From Treponema bryantii (GTDB lineage: Bacteria; Spirochaetota; Spirochaetia; Treponematales; Treponemataceae): DNA of 64,000 nt. Within the stretch, counting starts at the first letter, position 1. Each line of letters opens with the position of its first letter. The position numbers were made by a program, and so were the translations under genes. The notes under the pieces were generated by a model that was not told the DNA's origin, did no database searches, and saw only the letters and a list, made by a program, of their open reading frames with translations. Shown in pieces: positions 50,536-59,898 of this stretch. The stretch covers positions 1-64,000 of the forward strand of contig NZ_FOFU01000013.1 of the NCBI RefSeq assembly GCF_900111035.1, given 5' to 3'.

Positions 50536-50710
50536 AGGTTATAGGTGTCAGGTTCTAGGTTCTAGGGATGGGGGAAGTCTCCCCCTCGCTTCAGCCCGCA
50601 AGCGGTCTTACGCTACCCCCTCCCCTAGGGCTAGCCGCCCTAAAACCCGCTATAAAAAAAAGGTTCCAGATTAAAATACCTGGAACCTCTAACCTAAAAC
50701 CTAAAACCTA
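50536..50710 (+). repeat. Interspersed intergenic repeat, copy 3 (with inverted flanks)
   Basis: The left flank AGGTGTCAGGTTCTAGGTTCTAG and core CCCCCTCGCTTC, AAGCGGTCTTACGCTACCCCC match copy 2. The right part holds a 9-bp hairpin AGGTTCCAG/CTGGAACCT (50661-50688) and tandem CCTAAAA heptamers that run into the stop codon of the ankyrin gene. It fills the convergent gap between the permease and the ankyrin lipoprotein. Confidence 0.8.
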
Positions 50711-53485
50711 CTTTAACAACGCCGCAATTTCCGGACGTCGCCATCTTACAGCAATTGTATAAGCGGTATCACCAGAAACATTCTTCACACTCTTATCAAT
50801 TCCATAAGAAATCAAAGTCTTTACCATGGCTGTATCACTGGTTTTAGCTGCATAGTGAAGGATTGTATTACCCTGAACGTCTGTCATCTTTCCTGCGTAT
50901 TTTACAATATTCGAAATCATTTTCTTATTGCCCTTTTCAAGAGCAATTGAGATTCCGTTTTTACCCTTCTTATCAATCTGCTGGAATGGATTTGCTCCGT
51001 TTTCAAGCAGAACAAGTGCTGTCTTTACCGAATCAGCTTCAATTGCATAATTAAGGGCTGTATATCCGTCTGCATTTCTTGTATCTACAGGATAACCTTC
51101 ATCAATCAATGTCTGAAGGAGCTCATCAGAAGCCTTTGCTTTTACAACAATATGAACAGGAGTATTTCCATCACTGTCGGTAATTGTATAATTATTTCCA
51201 AGTACTTCACAGATTACGTTTATATCTTTCTTAACAACAATTGAGAACGGAGTATTTCCCTGTTTGTCGCGCGACAAAGGATTTCCACCTGCATTTCTGA
51301 TGAGTTTAATGATATCAACATCAGCCATATAAGCAGCTTCGTGATAAGCATTGCGGCCGTTTACTTCCTGAACATTTGGATTTGCACCATACTTCAAAAG
51401 CAGCTGAACACTGTCTTTGCTGCAGCCACGAATTGCATCCATCAGAACTGTTACACCATTCGAATCACAAACATTAGGATCTGCGCCCGATGCAAGAAGT
51501 TTCTTAGCAATATCAAATTTTCCTGCAACGACAGCCTCGGCCAATGGTGATTTTCCTGATGTATTCTGTGCGTTTACGTTGATTCCAAGAGAAAGAAGTT
51601 TATCAATAGAAGCAGGAGCATCCCAGCGAACAGCGGTATGCATTGCTGTACTTCCAAGATTATCGCGGGCCTGAATATCAGCTCCACAATCTACAACTGT
51701 CTGAATTACACTAGGATTATTTGTTTTTACTGCACTAAAAAGAGCAGTTTCTCCATTTGCATTTTTAGCACCAATATCAGCCCCCTTCATTACAAGACTG
51801 TTGATTGCATCCTTATATTGCCACTCAGCGGCATAATGAAGAACTGTGTTTCCAGTTCCATCCTTTGACTTGATTGTTTTAGAAGTGATGAGCCAGTCCT
51901 GAACTGTACCACCGTATTTCAAAGCAAGACGCAATGGTGAATTATTATTTGTGTTTGTAGAGAAGATGTCTGCATTCTTTGCAAGAAGAAGCTCCCCTAC
52001 CTTCTGTCGGTTTTTAAGAATAGCAAGGAATAAGGCTGAGTTACCGTCCTTATTTCTCGTATTTACATCTTTCATAAGGCTTATGATGTACTGGATTTTT
52101 GCTAATGGAGCATCACACAAAAGAGCCAGATGAAGCGGAGTATTACCATTTGAATCTGTAAAGCCAGCATTTGCTTCATTTACAACTGCTTCAAGCATTT
52201 CTGAAGAACCGGCAAGTGCAATTGAAAGCGGAGAATCACCGTTTGTATCCTGTGTGTGGATGTCTGCGCCGGCAGATGTAAGAAGTTTTACTGTTTCAAG
52301 ATCATTTTTCTGAACAGCAATTGCAAGCGGTGTTACACCTTCCTTATTTCGGGCATTTACATCTGCTCCTCCATTTATGAGAACAGAGAAAGTAGAAGCA
52401 CCAACATTCAGCATTGAAGCTGTATGAAGCACTGTATCACCAAACATATCCTTCTGAGAAAGGTCTGCACGATAAGTTATAAGAAGCTTATAAATTTCTG
52501 CAGTTTTATCTTTTGGAAGAATAAGCATTACTGGTGTTTTTCCAAGATTATCACGGGCATTAACATTTGCACCGGAATTAAGCAGAGATTTTATGATTTC
52601 CACATTTCCGTAACGAACAGCTTCATGCAGAGGGGTTGCACCAGAACTGTCCTGAACGGTTGTATCAGCATTATTTTCAAGCAGATATTTTGCAATTGCA
52701 TTGTGTCCGTAAATTGCAGCAAGATGAAGCGGAGTCTGACCATCATCAAAACGTGAATTAACATTGCGGGCAAGCATTGCATCCTGGAAATATGAAAATT
52801 CAGTTACTACTTCATCTGCACCGCCCATAATGAGTTCGGCAGCAATTTCAACAGAATCTTCATCATCAAGATTTTCAAAAGCAACATCAAGAGGAGTTTT
52901 TCCATTATCATCTACTACAGAAATTGGAATTTCTTCTGAAATACATTTACGAATACCTTTAATATTTTTTGTTCTGACAAAATAATGAACTATTGTCTGC
53001 CCATCAACATCACGAAGCTCAGCTGCTTTTGGAGTAATGAAAATGTCATAATAATCTTCACTTTCCATAAGACCGCGGTCAAGAGCAGTTACTCCTTCAC
53101 TGTCACGAGAAAAAAGTGTATTACTTATTGAAGCCAGTGTTTTTGCAGCTTCATATGAATAGTTTTTAATTGCAACATGCAGAGGTGTATCACCTTCAAA
53201 ATTCTTAAGTTCAGGATCGGCTCCCTTAATGATAAAGAAAGACACAAGATCAGCATCATTAACCATTGCTGCAATATGAAGTACCGTATTTCCATTCTCA
53301 TCAGCGGCATTGATATCTGCAGGCATTACAAATTCCTGCATTGCCTCTGCCTTGCGGTTCTGCATAATGAGTTGTTGAGGTGTCTGTTTTGTAGATACAG
53401 GTTTAGAAGCACAGCCGGAAAATAAAAGAAGTCCAGTTAATCCGGCAAAAGCAAGATTTTCGAATAGCGATTTTTTTCTATCCAT
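50708..53485 (-). CDS. Large ankyrin-repeat lipoprotein
   Basis: A 925-residue lipoprotein (lipobox LFSGC, Cys near 25). About 26 ankyrin units of 30-37 residues fill the rest, recognisable by repeats of the DxxGNTxLHxA type; some are degenerate (for instance the segment around residues 180-215). The start ATG 53485 has GAGGGG upstream. It is expected to sit in the periplasm or at the cell surface as a protein-interaction platform. It is one of the largest genes in the window. Confidence 0.9.
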   Translation of the reverse strand: MDRKKSLFENLAFAGLTGLLLFSGCASKPVSTKQTPQQLIMQNRKAEAMQEFVMPADINAADENGNTVLHIAAMVNDADLVSFFIIKGADPELKNFEGDTPLHVAIKNYSYEAAKTLASISNTLFSRDSEGVTALDRGLMESEDYYDIFITPKAAELRDVDGQTIVHYFVRTKNIKGIRKCISEEIPISVVDDNGKTPLDVAFENLDDEDSVEIAAELIMGGADEVVTEFSYFQDAMLARNVNSRFDDGQTPLHLAAIYGHNAIAKYLLENNADTTVQDSSGATPLHEAVRYGNVEIIKSLLNSGANVNARDNLGKTPVMLILPKDKTAEIYKLLITYRADLSQKDMFGDTVLHTASMLNVGASTFSVLINGGADVNARNKEGVTPLAIAVQKNDLETVKLLTSAGADIHTQDTNGDSPLSIALAGSSEMLEAVVNEANAGFTDSNGNTPLHLALLCDAPLAKIQYIISLMKDVNTRNKDGNSALFLAILKNRQKVGELLLAKNADIFSTNTNNNSPLRLALKYGGTVQDWLITSKTIKSKDGTGNTVLHYAAEWQYKDAINSLVMKGADIGAKNANGETALFSAVKTNNPSVIQTVVDCGADIQARDNLGSTAMHTAVRWDAPASIDKLLSLGINVNAQNTSGKSPLAEAVVAGKFDIAKKLLASGADPNVCDSNGVTVLMDAIRGCSKDSVQLLLKYGANPNVQEVNGRNAYHEAAYMADVDIIKLIRNAGGNPLSRDKQGNTPFSIVVKKDINVICEVLGNNYTITDSDGNTPVHIVVKAKASDELLQTLIDEGYPVDTRNADGYTALNYAIEADSVKTALVLLENGANPFQQIDKKGKNGISIALEKGNKKMISNIVKYAGKMTDVQGNTILHYAAKTSDTAMVKTLISYGIDKSVKNVSGDTAYTIAVRWRRPEIAALLK

Positions 53486-53542
53486 AGTTCCCCTCTGAAT
53501 ATACATTTCTATTGTCTTTATCGGGGAAAAATGGACTTCAAT

Positions 53543-53860
53543 TTACTGATTTTTTAATAATTCCAGCATTTTTCTAAAGGCGCTGTCTTCCTTATTAAGC
53601 TCACGTGAACCGCGGGTAATCTTACAAAGAGACATTGCAAACTTATTTGCAATCTCACGTTGTGTTGTACCAGCATCAATTTCCTTTACGAGTAGCCATC
53701 TGTTTGCAATATCTTTAAGTTCAGGCTTTGTAAAAAGGCAGTTGAAAAAATCATAAATAAAAGCTTCGTCACCAGACTTTAAAATAAGGTGACAAAGCTC
53801 TTTTATAGTAGCGGAAATTTCTTCCTCTGATATACCCTTTGTTTCTTTGTTATCATTCAT
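53543..53860 (-). CDS. TrpR/YerC-family transcriptional regulator
   Basis: A 105-residue protein of the Trp-repressor superfamily: a helical N-terminus with FTKPELKDIANRW, and the helix-turn-helix with GTTQREIANKFAMSLCKITRGSREL, which closely resembles the reading head of TrpR (ITRGS). No trp genes are nearby, so the ligand may not be tryptophan. It lies between the ankyrin gene and mrp. The promoter lies in the end of mrp and gives a leaderless transcript. Confidence 0.88.
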   Translation of the reverse strand: MNDNKETKGISEEEISATIKELCHLILKSGDEAFIYDFFNCLFTKPELKDIANRWLLVKEIDAGTTQREIANKFAMSLCKITRGSRELNKEDSAFRKMLELLKNQ

Positions 53861-53867
53861 AGAAACA

Positions 53868-53895
53868 AGTATATCAGAAATAATTATTTTTTCAA
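53868..53895 (-). promoter_or_regulatory. Promoter of the TrpR-family gene, leaderless geometry
   Basis: TTGAAA (53890-53895) and TATACT (53868-53873) are 16 bases apart on the minus strand, with TGA directly before the -10. The -10 ends seven bases before the ATG at 53860. The -35 lies inside the 3' end of the mrp gene. Confidence 0.6.
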
Positions 53896-54714
53896 CAGTT
53901 TTTCAACAGTCTCTGCTGCTTCCTTGAGTTCAGGAATATCCAGACTCTCAATATCACCAGCATCTACTGCACGGCTTGTTTCTTCCTGCATAGGAATGCG
54001 GGCAAGAACTGGAATATTAAAGCTCTTTGCAATCTGATCAATATTACTCTTACCGAATACTGTAATTTCTTTACCGCAATCAGGACACTTTACATAGCTC
54101 ATGTTTTCAACGATTCCAAGAATAGGAATGTTCATCATATTAGCCATGTTTACAGCCTTTTCTACGATTACACGAACCAGCTGCTGAGGTGAACTTACAA
54201 CAATAATTCCATCAATTGGAAGTGACTGGAAAACTGTAAGCGGTACATCACCTGTTCCTGGTGGCATATCCACGAACATAAAATCTACATCCTTCCATAC
54301 AACATCTGTCCAGAACTGTTTTACAGCACCTGCAATTACAGGACCGCGCCAGATAACAGGATCTGTTTCATTCTGAAGAAGGAAATTCATAGACATAAGC
54401 TGAATTCCAGAATCTGTTACAACAGGATTCAATGCATCTTCACCCTCAAGGGCTGTAGCACGCTCTTCGCCTACACCAAAACTTTCTGGAATAGAAGGTC
54501 CAGTAATATCTGCATCAAGAATAGCAGAACGGAAGCCGTCCTTATTTACACGGGCTGCAAGAAGACTTGTTACAAGAGACTTTCCTACACCGCCCTTTCC
54601 ACTGACAATACCAATAACTTTTTTTACACTGCTACCAGCTCGCAGACTTACCTGCAAATCTCTCTTTGAACAATCCTGACTGCAAGAACCGCAGTCATGT
54701 GTACATTCTGCCAT
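53884..54714 (-). CDS. Mrp/NBP35-family Fe-S cluster carrier ATPase
   Basis: A 276-residue P-loop ATPase. The N-terminal Cys-rich ECTHDCGSCSQDC is followed by GKGGVGKS (deviant Walker A), DADITGPSIP and DMPPGTGD. A CxxC (VKCPDCGKE) lies near 215. The protein assembles or delivers Fe-S clusters. AGGAG precedes the ATG. It lies upstream of the TrpR-family gene, whose promoter it contains. Confidence 0.93.
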   Translation of the reverse strand: MAECTHDCGSCSQDCSKRDLQVSLRAGSSVKKVIGIVSGKGGVGKSLVTSLLAARVNKDGFRSAILDADITGPSIPESFGVGEERATALEGEDALNPVVTDSGIQLMSMNFLLQNETDPVIWRGPVIAGAVKQFWTDVVWKDVDFMFVDMPPGTGDVPLTVFQSLPIDGIIVVSSPQQLVRVIVEKAVNMANMMNIPILGIVENMSYVKCPDCGKEITVFGKSNIDQIAKSFNIPVLARIPMQEETSRAVDAGDIESLDIPELKEAAETVEKLLKK

Positions 54715-54852
54715 TTAAAACTCCTATATTTTAAATATACTAATGATTATCCCAAAAGACAACTGAAATCTTCGGGGATTGTATCTATTGAGAATAACAA
54801 AATTTTTAATTATACTTAAATATCTACATTATATTTAAAAGAGGTATAACAA

Positions 54853-56415
54853 ATGACATCTCAGACAATTGCAATGATTATTGCCTTTGTTCTTTACCTT
54901 GGTCTCATGGTTTTTGTAGGCCTTCGTAATGCAAAGAGTAATAACTCAGCTGCAGACTTCTTCCTTGGCGGAAGAAAAGTCGGACCTTGGGTAACCGCCC
55001 TTTCGGCAGAAGCATCAGACTCTTCTGCATGGCTTTTAATGGGACTTCCAGGCCTCTGCTACCTCGGCGGTTTCAAAGAAACTTTCTGGACAGCCTTCGG
55101 ACTTATCGTAGGAACTTACCTTGCATGGCTCTTTATTGCAAAACCATTGCGCAAATGCTCGGTAGCTTTTGGTGACTCAATCACAATCCCGGAATTCCTT
55201 ACAAACCGTTTTAAAGACAAAACTCATATTCTTTCTATTGTATCAGTATTCTTTATTGTAGTTTTCTTTACTATTTATACAGCATCTGGCTTTGTAGCCT
55301 GTGCAAAACTTTTCCGCTCAGTTTTCGGACTCAGCTGGAATGCAGGTCTCCTTATTGGATTTGTAATCATTCTTTCATATACAATTCTTGGTGGATATAA
55401 AGCAGTTTGTACAACAGACTTCATTCAGGGTAGCTTGATTTTCATCGCTTTCATTATTTCTGGAATCGTAATCGTTGCTACACTCGGTGGCTTTGGTAAT
55501 GCAATCGACAATGTTTCAAGCTTTACAAACCGCGCCCTCAACGGCGAGTTCGGTTCTGCAATGCTCAAAGCTTTCACAGGAAACAAGACTTTCACACCAA
55601 TGTCTGCAATTTCTGCATTTGCATGGTGTCTCGGATACTTTGGAATGCCACACATCATCATCCGCTTTATGGGTTGCCGTTCTAACAAAGAACTTAAGAC
55701 TGCACGCCGCGTAGGTATCACATGGATGATTATTTCTTACATCGGTGCCGTTCTTATCGGAACTCTCGGTACAGCATGGCTTTTGAACAAGGGTGTTATT
55801 CTTGGTGCAGATCCAGCAGAAGTTACAACAGCAGGTCTTAAGGCTCTCGGAACAGGAACTCAGGAAGCAGTATTCAGCGAAACAATGATCCGCATGTTCC
55901 CAGCTTTCATTGCAGGTATCTTCCTCTGTGGTATTCTTGCCGCAGCTATGTCTACAGCAGACTCACAGCTTCTTTCAGCTTCTTCTGCTATCGGACAGGA
56001 TATTTTCAAGGGACTTATCAAAAAGGATGCAAGCGATAAGCAGGTTCTTCTTATCAGCCGTATCTGTGTATTCATCATCGCTATTGTAGGACTTCTTCTC
56101 GCCCTCAATCCAAACAGCTCAATCTTCGGACTCGTTTCTTATGCTTGGGCAGGTTTCGGCGGAACTTTTGGTCCTCTTATCATACTCGCTCTTTACTGGA
56201 AAAAGACAACAGCGCCAGGAGCAGTTGCCGGCCTTCTTGCAGGCGGTGCTACTGTAGTAGCATGGCACAATCTCCATGGCGGTATCTTTGATGTATATGA
56301 GATTCTCCCTGCATTCATTATCTGTCTTGTAGTTACAATCATCGTTTCTCTGGCAACAAAACCAGACGAAGATGTTCTCAAGACTTTTGATGAATATAAG
56401 AAATTAGAAGACTAA
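54853..56415 (+). CDS. putP: Sodium/proline symporter family protein (PutP)
   Basis: A 520-residue transporter with about 13 membrane segments. The start MTSQTIAMIIAFVLYL and SAEASDSSAWLLMGLPG are typical PutP, as are SYTILGGYKAVCTTDFIQ and MSTADSQLLSASSAIGQD. It takes up proline with Na+. AAAGAGG lies before the ATG. It overlaps the convergent ROK regulator by four bases. Confidence 0.92.
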   Translation: MTSQTIAMIIAFVLYLGLMVFVGLRNAKSNNSAADFFLGGRKVGPWVTALSAEASDSSAWLLMGLPGLCYLGGFKETFWTAFGLIVGTYLAWLFIAKPLRKCSVAFGDSITIPEFLTNRFKDKTHILSIVSVFFIVVFFTIYTASGFVACAKLFRSVFGLSWNAGLLIGFVIILSYTILGGYKAVCTTDFIQGSLIFIAFIISGIVIVATLGGFGNAIDNVSSFTNRALNGEFGSAMLKAFTGNKTFTPMSAISAFAWCLGYFGMPHIIIRFMGCRSNKELKTARRVGITWMIISYIGAVLIGTLGTAWLLNKGVILGADPAEVTTAGLKALGTGTQEAVFSETMIRMFPAFIAGIFLCGILAAAMSTADSQLLSASSAIGQDIFKGLIKKDASDKQVLLISRICVFIIAIVGLLLALNPNSSIFGLVSYAWAGFGGTFGPLIILALYWKKTTAPGAVAGLLAGGATVVAWHNLHGGIFDVYEILPAFIICLVVTIIVSLATKPDEDVLKTFDEYKKLED

Positions 56416-57638
56416 AACTCTAATAAACTTTTTGATCTGCTTCTTTTATGCAGATCAAAAAGTTCATCCCATTTCAAAATTGAATAAGACGGCTTAGCTT
56501 CAAGAATCTGGACTTCATATAATTTTTGAATGCACATAAGAGCCGCACCTTTAGAAATCCCAAAGGCATCATCATCCATGATCACAAGTTCAGAACCACA
56601 ATAATCCATTATAGAAGTAAACTGAGGTACATTCTTTTTGATTACCTCAAGCATGAAATCCCTGCGGAATTTTGGCTGCCCGTGAACAAATACAGTTTCC
56701 GGCTCAAGCAGTGGCACCATCATAGTAAGGGTACCAAACAAATCCTTTATCCATTCAGCATAAGAATCTTCTACTGAATCAACTGTTTTTAGAACAGCCT
56801 CAGGAAGTCCGGTCTGCCCTTTCTGATAGGTTGTCCAGGAACGCGAAATATATTCACCAACACCGTAGTTTCTTCCATTGATTACACGACCATTCATAGT
56901 AATCGAAAGACCTACACCGATACCTTTCCCATAACTTTCAGGATAAGACAGCAAAGGGTTACCTGCATAGTTTCTTGCAAGTACACACAGAAAATCTTTT
57001 TTATCAGAAGATTTATTCAAAGCAAGCTGAAGCCATGAACAGCAGCGGGCATCGTTTTCCATAAAGAGAGGAATACCATAGCGCTTTCCAAGTACAGTCG
57101 CATAATCAAATTCTTTAAGACGGAATGGTGCAGAATACTTTATAACGCCATTATCAATATCAATAATTCCAGGAAGACCAATGCTGATTGCAAGCGGCCG
57201 AAGGGGATTTATATTAACATCTTCCTGAATACTTTTGATTATTGTATCAACCATATAAACAAAAAGTTCTTCAGGCTTGTCTAATAAATCAGGATTTACC
57301 GGAGTTTTTCCGTCATCCTCATGAACAGTTCTTCCATCAAAAGAAACTACAGCTACATGATAACAATCAAGCTGAATCTCAATTCCTATCACGCAGCCAA
57401 AATCAGGATTCACAGAAAGGAAAACCGGCTTACGGCCTCCCTTCTCTGTTGGAATTCCCCTCTCTCCTTCGCAAATCAGATTAGACTCAACCAGCGTTCC
57501 AATAATATTTGAAACTGTAGAACGATAAAGTTCAAGTTTTCTTGCAATATCAATTCTGCTGAAGTTTGGATTCTTCCACACGGTCTCAAACACGCGTGAA
57601 AGATTCGCATTGCGCTGATAGTCATTATTTACGTGCAT
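56412..57638 (-). CDS. ROK-family transcriptional regulator
   Basis: A 408-residue protein with an N-terminal winged helix (FSRIDIARKLELYRSTVSNIIGTL) followed by a ROK sugar-kinase-like domain (about 85-400). The ATP-binding and sugar-binding motifs are partly conserved (GIEIQLDCYHVAVV, GLPGIIDI, MENDARCC, GVGEYISRS). The CxCGxxGC zinc motif of many ROK repressors is not visible. It follows the ABC permease by eight bases, so it is co-transcribed with the transporter. It probably senses an N-acetylated sugar and binds the palindrome at 61248-61262. Confidence 0.87.
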   Translation of the reverse strand: MHVNNDYQRNANLSRVFETVWKNPNFSRIDIARKLELYRSTVSNIIGTLVESNLICEGERGIPTEKGGRKPVFLSVNPDFGCVIGIEIQLDCYHVAVVSFDGRTVHEDDGKTPVNPDLLDKPEELFVYMVDTIIKSIQEDVNINPLRPLAISIGLPGIIDIDNGVIKYSAPFRLKEFDYATVLGKRYGIPLFMENDARCCSWLQLALNKSSDKKDFLCVLARNYAGNPLLSYPESYGKGIGVGLSITMNGRVINGRNYGVGEYISRSWTTYQKGQTGLPEAVLKTVDSVEDSYAEWIKDLFGTLTMMVPLLEPETVFVHGQPKFRRDFMLEVIKKNVPQFTSIMDYCGSELVIMDDDAFGISKGAALMCIQKLYEVQILEAKPSYSILKWDELFDLHKRSRSKSLLEF

Positions 57639-57646
57639 ACTTTATT

Positions 57647-58498
57647 TTAACCTTTAACAGCACCAGCCGCAACACCTTTAGTAATCTGCTTTCTGAAAAT
57701 ACCATAGAAGATAATAATCGGAATAATGCTGATCATAAGAGCTGCAAACTGTTTACCGTAATCCGAAGCTAATGCTCCAGAGAACTTCTGTACACCGACC
57801 GGCAGAGACTTAATCTTTTCACTGCTAGCAAGAATATTTATCAGCATGAATTCATTCCAGGTTCCGGTAATCGTAAGAATTGCCAGAGTGATTCCAACCG
57901 GCTTTGACATTGGGAATATGATATCAAAGAAAATCTGAAGGTATGGAGCCCCGTCAATTCTGGCAGATTCAACAAGAGAAGTAGGAATACTGCGGATAAA
58001 CTCTGTGGTAAGGTAAATACCCATAGGCATACCAATACCAATGTAGCAGATAAGAACTCCAAGTCTTGTATCATATAGTCCTGTCCAGTTTGCCATAAAG
58101 AAGAGAGGAATCATAATACACTGCAATGTAATCAGAACTCCAATAACAAACGACTTGTAGATAACACCTGTAGATTTATTCGGAAGTTTTGCAAATGCAA
58201 ATCCCGCAGCAATAGAAAAATACAGAATTGCAATTGTAGAAATACCGGTATAAAAAAGGCTGTTCAAAAACAGACTTCCAAACTTTCCTCGTATCCAGGC
58301 ATCAACATAGTTTCTCCACCACCATACCTGTGGAAGTGCAAGCTTACTTGTCATCTGATATTCCTGAGTTGTTTTGAAAGATGAAAACAGAAGCCAGAAA
58401 ATCGGATACAATGCCATAAAGGTAAAGAAAATCAAAATAATATAAATAATAGTCTGAGCAATAATATGCTTTGGACCTTTCTTTTCAAATACATTCAT
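57647..58498 (-). CDS. Sugar ABC transporter permease (MalG type)
   Basis: A 283-residue membrane protein with six segments and the EAA loop EGARIDGAPYLQIFFDIIFPMSKP-type region (ESARIDGAPYLQIFF), which contacts the ATPase. The end ITKGVAAGAVKG is characteristic of MalG-like permeases. It pairs with the MalF-like permease 12 bases upstream. The ATPase (MsmK/UgpC type) is not in the window and is probably shared with other systems. Confidence 0.92.
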   Translation of the reverse strand: MNVFEKKGPKHIIAQTIIYIILIFFTFMALYPIFWLLFSSFKTTQEYQMTSKLALPQVWWWRNYVDAWIRGKFGSLFLNSLFYTGISTIAILYFSIAAGFAFAKLPNKSTGVIYKSFVIGVLITLQCIMIPLFFMANWTGLYDTRLGVLICYIGIGMPMGIYLTTEFIRSIPTSLVESARIDGAPYLQIFFDIIFPMSKPVGITLAILTITGTWNEFMLINILASSEKIKSLPVGVQKFSGALASDYGKQFAALMISIIPIIIFYGIFRKQITKGVAAGAVKG

Positions 58499-58510
58499 TT
58501 TCCAGTCCTC

Positions 58511-59830
58511 CTATTCTTCCTTTGCGCCAAATTTCTTTTCCAGTGTTTTTACAATTCCAATCAGGATAAGACTGATTACAACCATGATTGTAGAAATTGT
58601 ATTTGCCATAGGATAATCTGAAGCACCGCGGAATGCCTTATCAAACATATAAAGAGAAAGAACATAAGTCTGCTTTGCAGGACCTCCGCCAGTCATAACG
58701 TATATAAGGTCAAAAGATTTCAACGAACCGGAAATTGCAAGAATAGCACTGATAACAAATACACCGGAAAGCTCAGGGAATATGATATGCCAGAGTACCT
58801 GCCACTCAGTTGCACCGTCTATAGTTGCTGCCTCCATAATCTGAGGATCAATCTTCTGAAGGTTTGCCATAAAGATGATTAAGTAGGTTCCCGTGTACAT
58901 CCACAAAATTACAAACAGAACCGGAATCATTGGCTGTGAGTTCATTGTCCATTCATAAGCTGGATTAAACCACTTCATGATTTCTGTCCAGGCTCCGTGA
59001 GAAGAAAAGAAGGTCTGGAACAAAATACCGATTACAACTGTAGAAATTACACAAGGAAGATATATCATAGTCTGGAAGAAGTCTCTGCCCTTTACAAGGC
59101 CGCGGGTCAGAACATAAGCAAGGAAGAAACCAAGAGGAAGCTGGCCAAAAACAGAAACTAAAACAATCCAGAAGTTATTTTTCAAAGAGATATAGAAATA
59201 CTGATCTGAGAATACCTTCATATAATTTTTCAGGCCAACAAACTTTAAAGCACCAGCTTCAAAAAGTGATCCTCCTGAATAATTTGTAAGACTCAGAACA
59301 ACGGAGAAAATTGACGGGAAAGTCATTACTCCAAAGTAGAATACAATTGCAGGAAGAGAAAGCATCCAGTATGCACGCTTTTCTTCTTTTTTTGTTGATA
59401 GATTTTCACCAAGCAGAGTTGAATACAAATAAAGAATTACATAAGCTGCAATTCCGTAAATCATAAAATAAAAGCCTGCTGATAAATCAACATCTTCATC
59501 GGTAAACTTTTTTACTGCAATAAAAGCAAAAAGAGTTGAAATAATCACAAGCCCCATCAAAGCCCAGTCGACCACTGCAGCTGATGAAGTATAATTATCT
59601 TTTTTCCCACGAATAAAATAAATAGAAGAAAATACGATAGAAGCAGCAATTGCCAGAAAGCTTATAATAAGTGCAACTCCAATCGAAGTATACAAAGCAC
59701 CCTCTCCGGCACCAAGGAAATATATAAATGCAGCAAATCCGTTTGCTTCATCAAAAACTGGAATACAGTAGCCCAGCACAGAAAGCAGGAGACAGGCCTT
59801 GCTAATAAGGATCAGGTTCTTTTTATTCAT
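58511..59830 (-). CDS. Sugar ABC transporter permease (MalF type) with extra N-terminal membrane domain
   Basis: A 439-residue permease. The ordinary domain (about 160-430) has six membrane segments and the EAA loop MEAATIDGATEWQVLWHI. Residues 1-145 add about four extra membrane segments, which ordinary MalF-like proteins of about 300 residues lack. AAGGG precedes the ATG. It is separated from the binding protein by a terminator at 59845-59883. Confidence 0.9.
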   Translation of the reverse strand: MNKKNLILISKACLLLSVLGYCIPVFDEANGFAAFIYFLGAGEGALYTSIGVALIISFLAIAASIVFSSIYFIRGKKDNYTSSAAVVDWALMGLVIISTLFAFIAVKKFTDEDVDLSAGFYFMIYGIAAYVILYLYSTLLGENLSTKKEEKRAYWMLSLPAIVFYFGVMTFPSIFSVVLSLTNYSGGSLFEAGALKFVGLKNYMKVFSDQYFYISLKNNFWIVLVSVFGQLPLGFFLAYVLTRGLVKGRDFFQTMIYLPCVISTVVIGILFQTFFSSHGAWTEIMKWFNPAYEWTMNSQPMIPVLFVILWMYTGTYLIIFMANLQKIDPQIMEAATIDGATEWQVLWHIIFPELSGVFVISAILAISGSLKSFDLIYVMTGGGPAKQTYVLSLYMFDKAFRGASDYPMANTISTIMVVISLILIGIVKTLEKKFGAKEE

Positions 59831-59844
59831 ATTTTTCGCCCTTA

Positions 59845-59883
59845 TAAAAAAGGCTTCCGGTGGAAAGGAATTACCGGAAGCCT
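59845..59883 (-). terminator. Intergenic terminator between binding protein and permease genes
   Basis: AGGCTTCCGGT (59851-59861) pairs with ACCGGAAGCCT (59873-59883) on the minus strand, followed by six T. It likely ends a share of transcripts, so the binding protein outnumbers the permeases. Confidence 0.9.
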
Positions 59884-59898
59884 GAAAGTTAGTTTTTA

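Noticed and set aside
50690-50710. Telomere-like CCTAAAA heptamers beside the ankyrin stop
   Set aside because: Only two or three units occur and they are part of the interspersed-repeat flank; the region is internal to a chromosome-like gene order.
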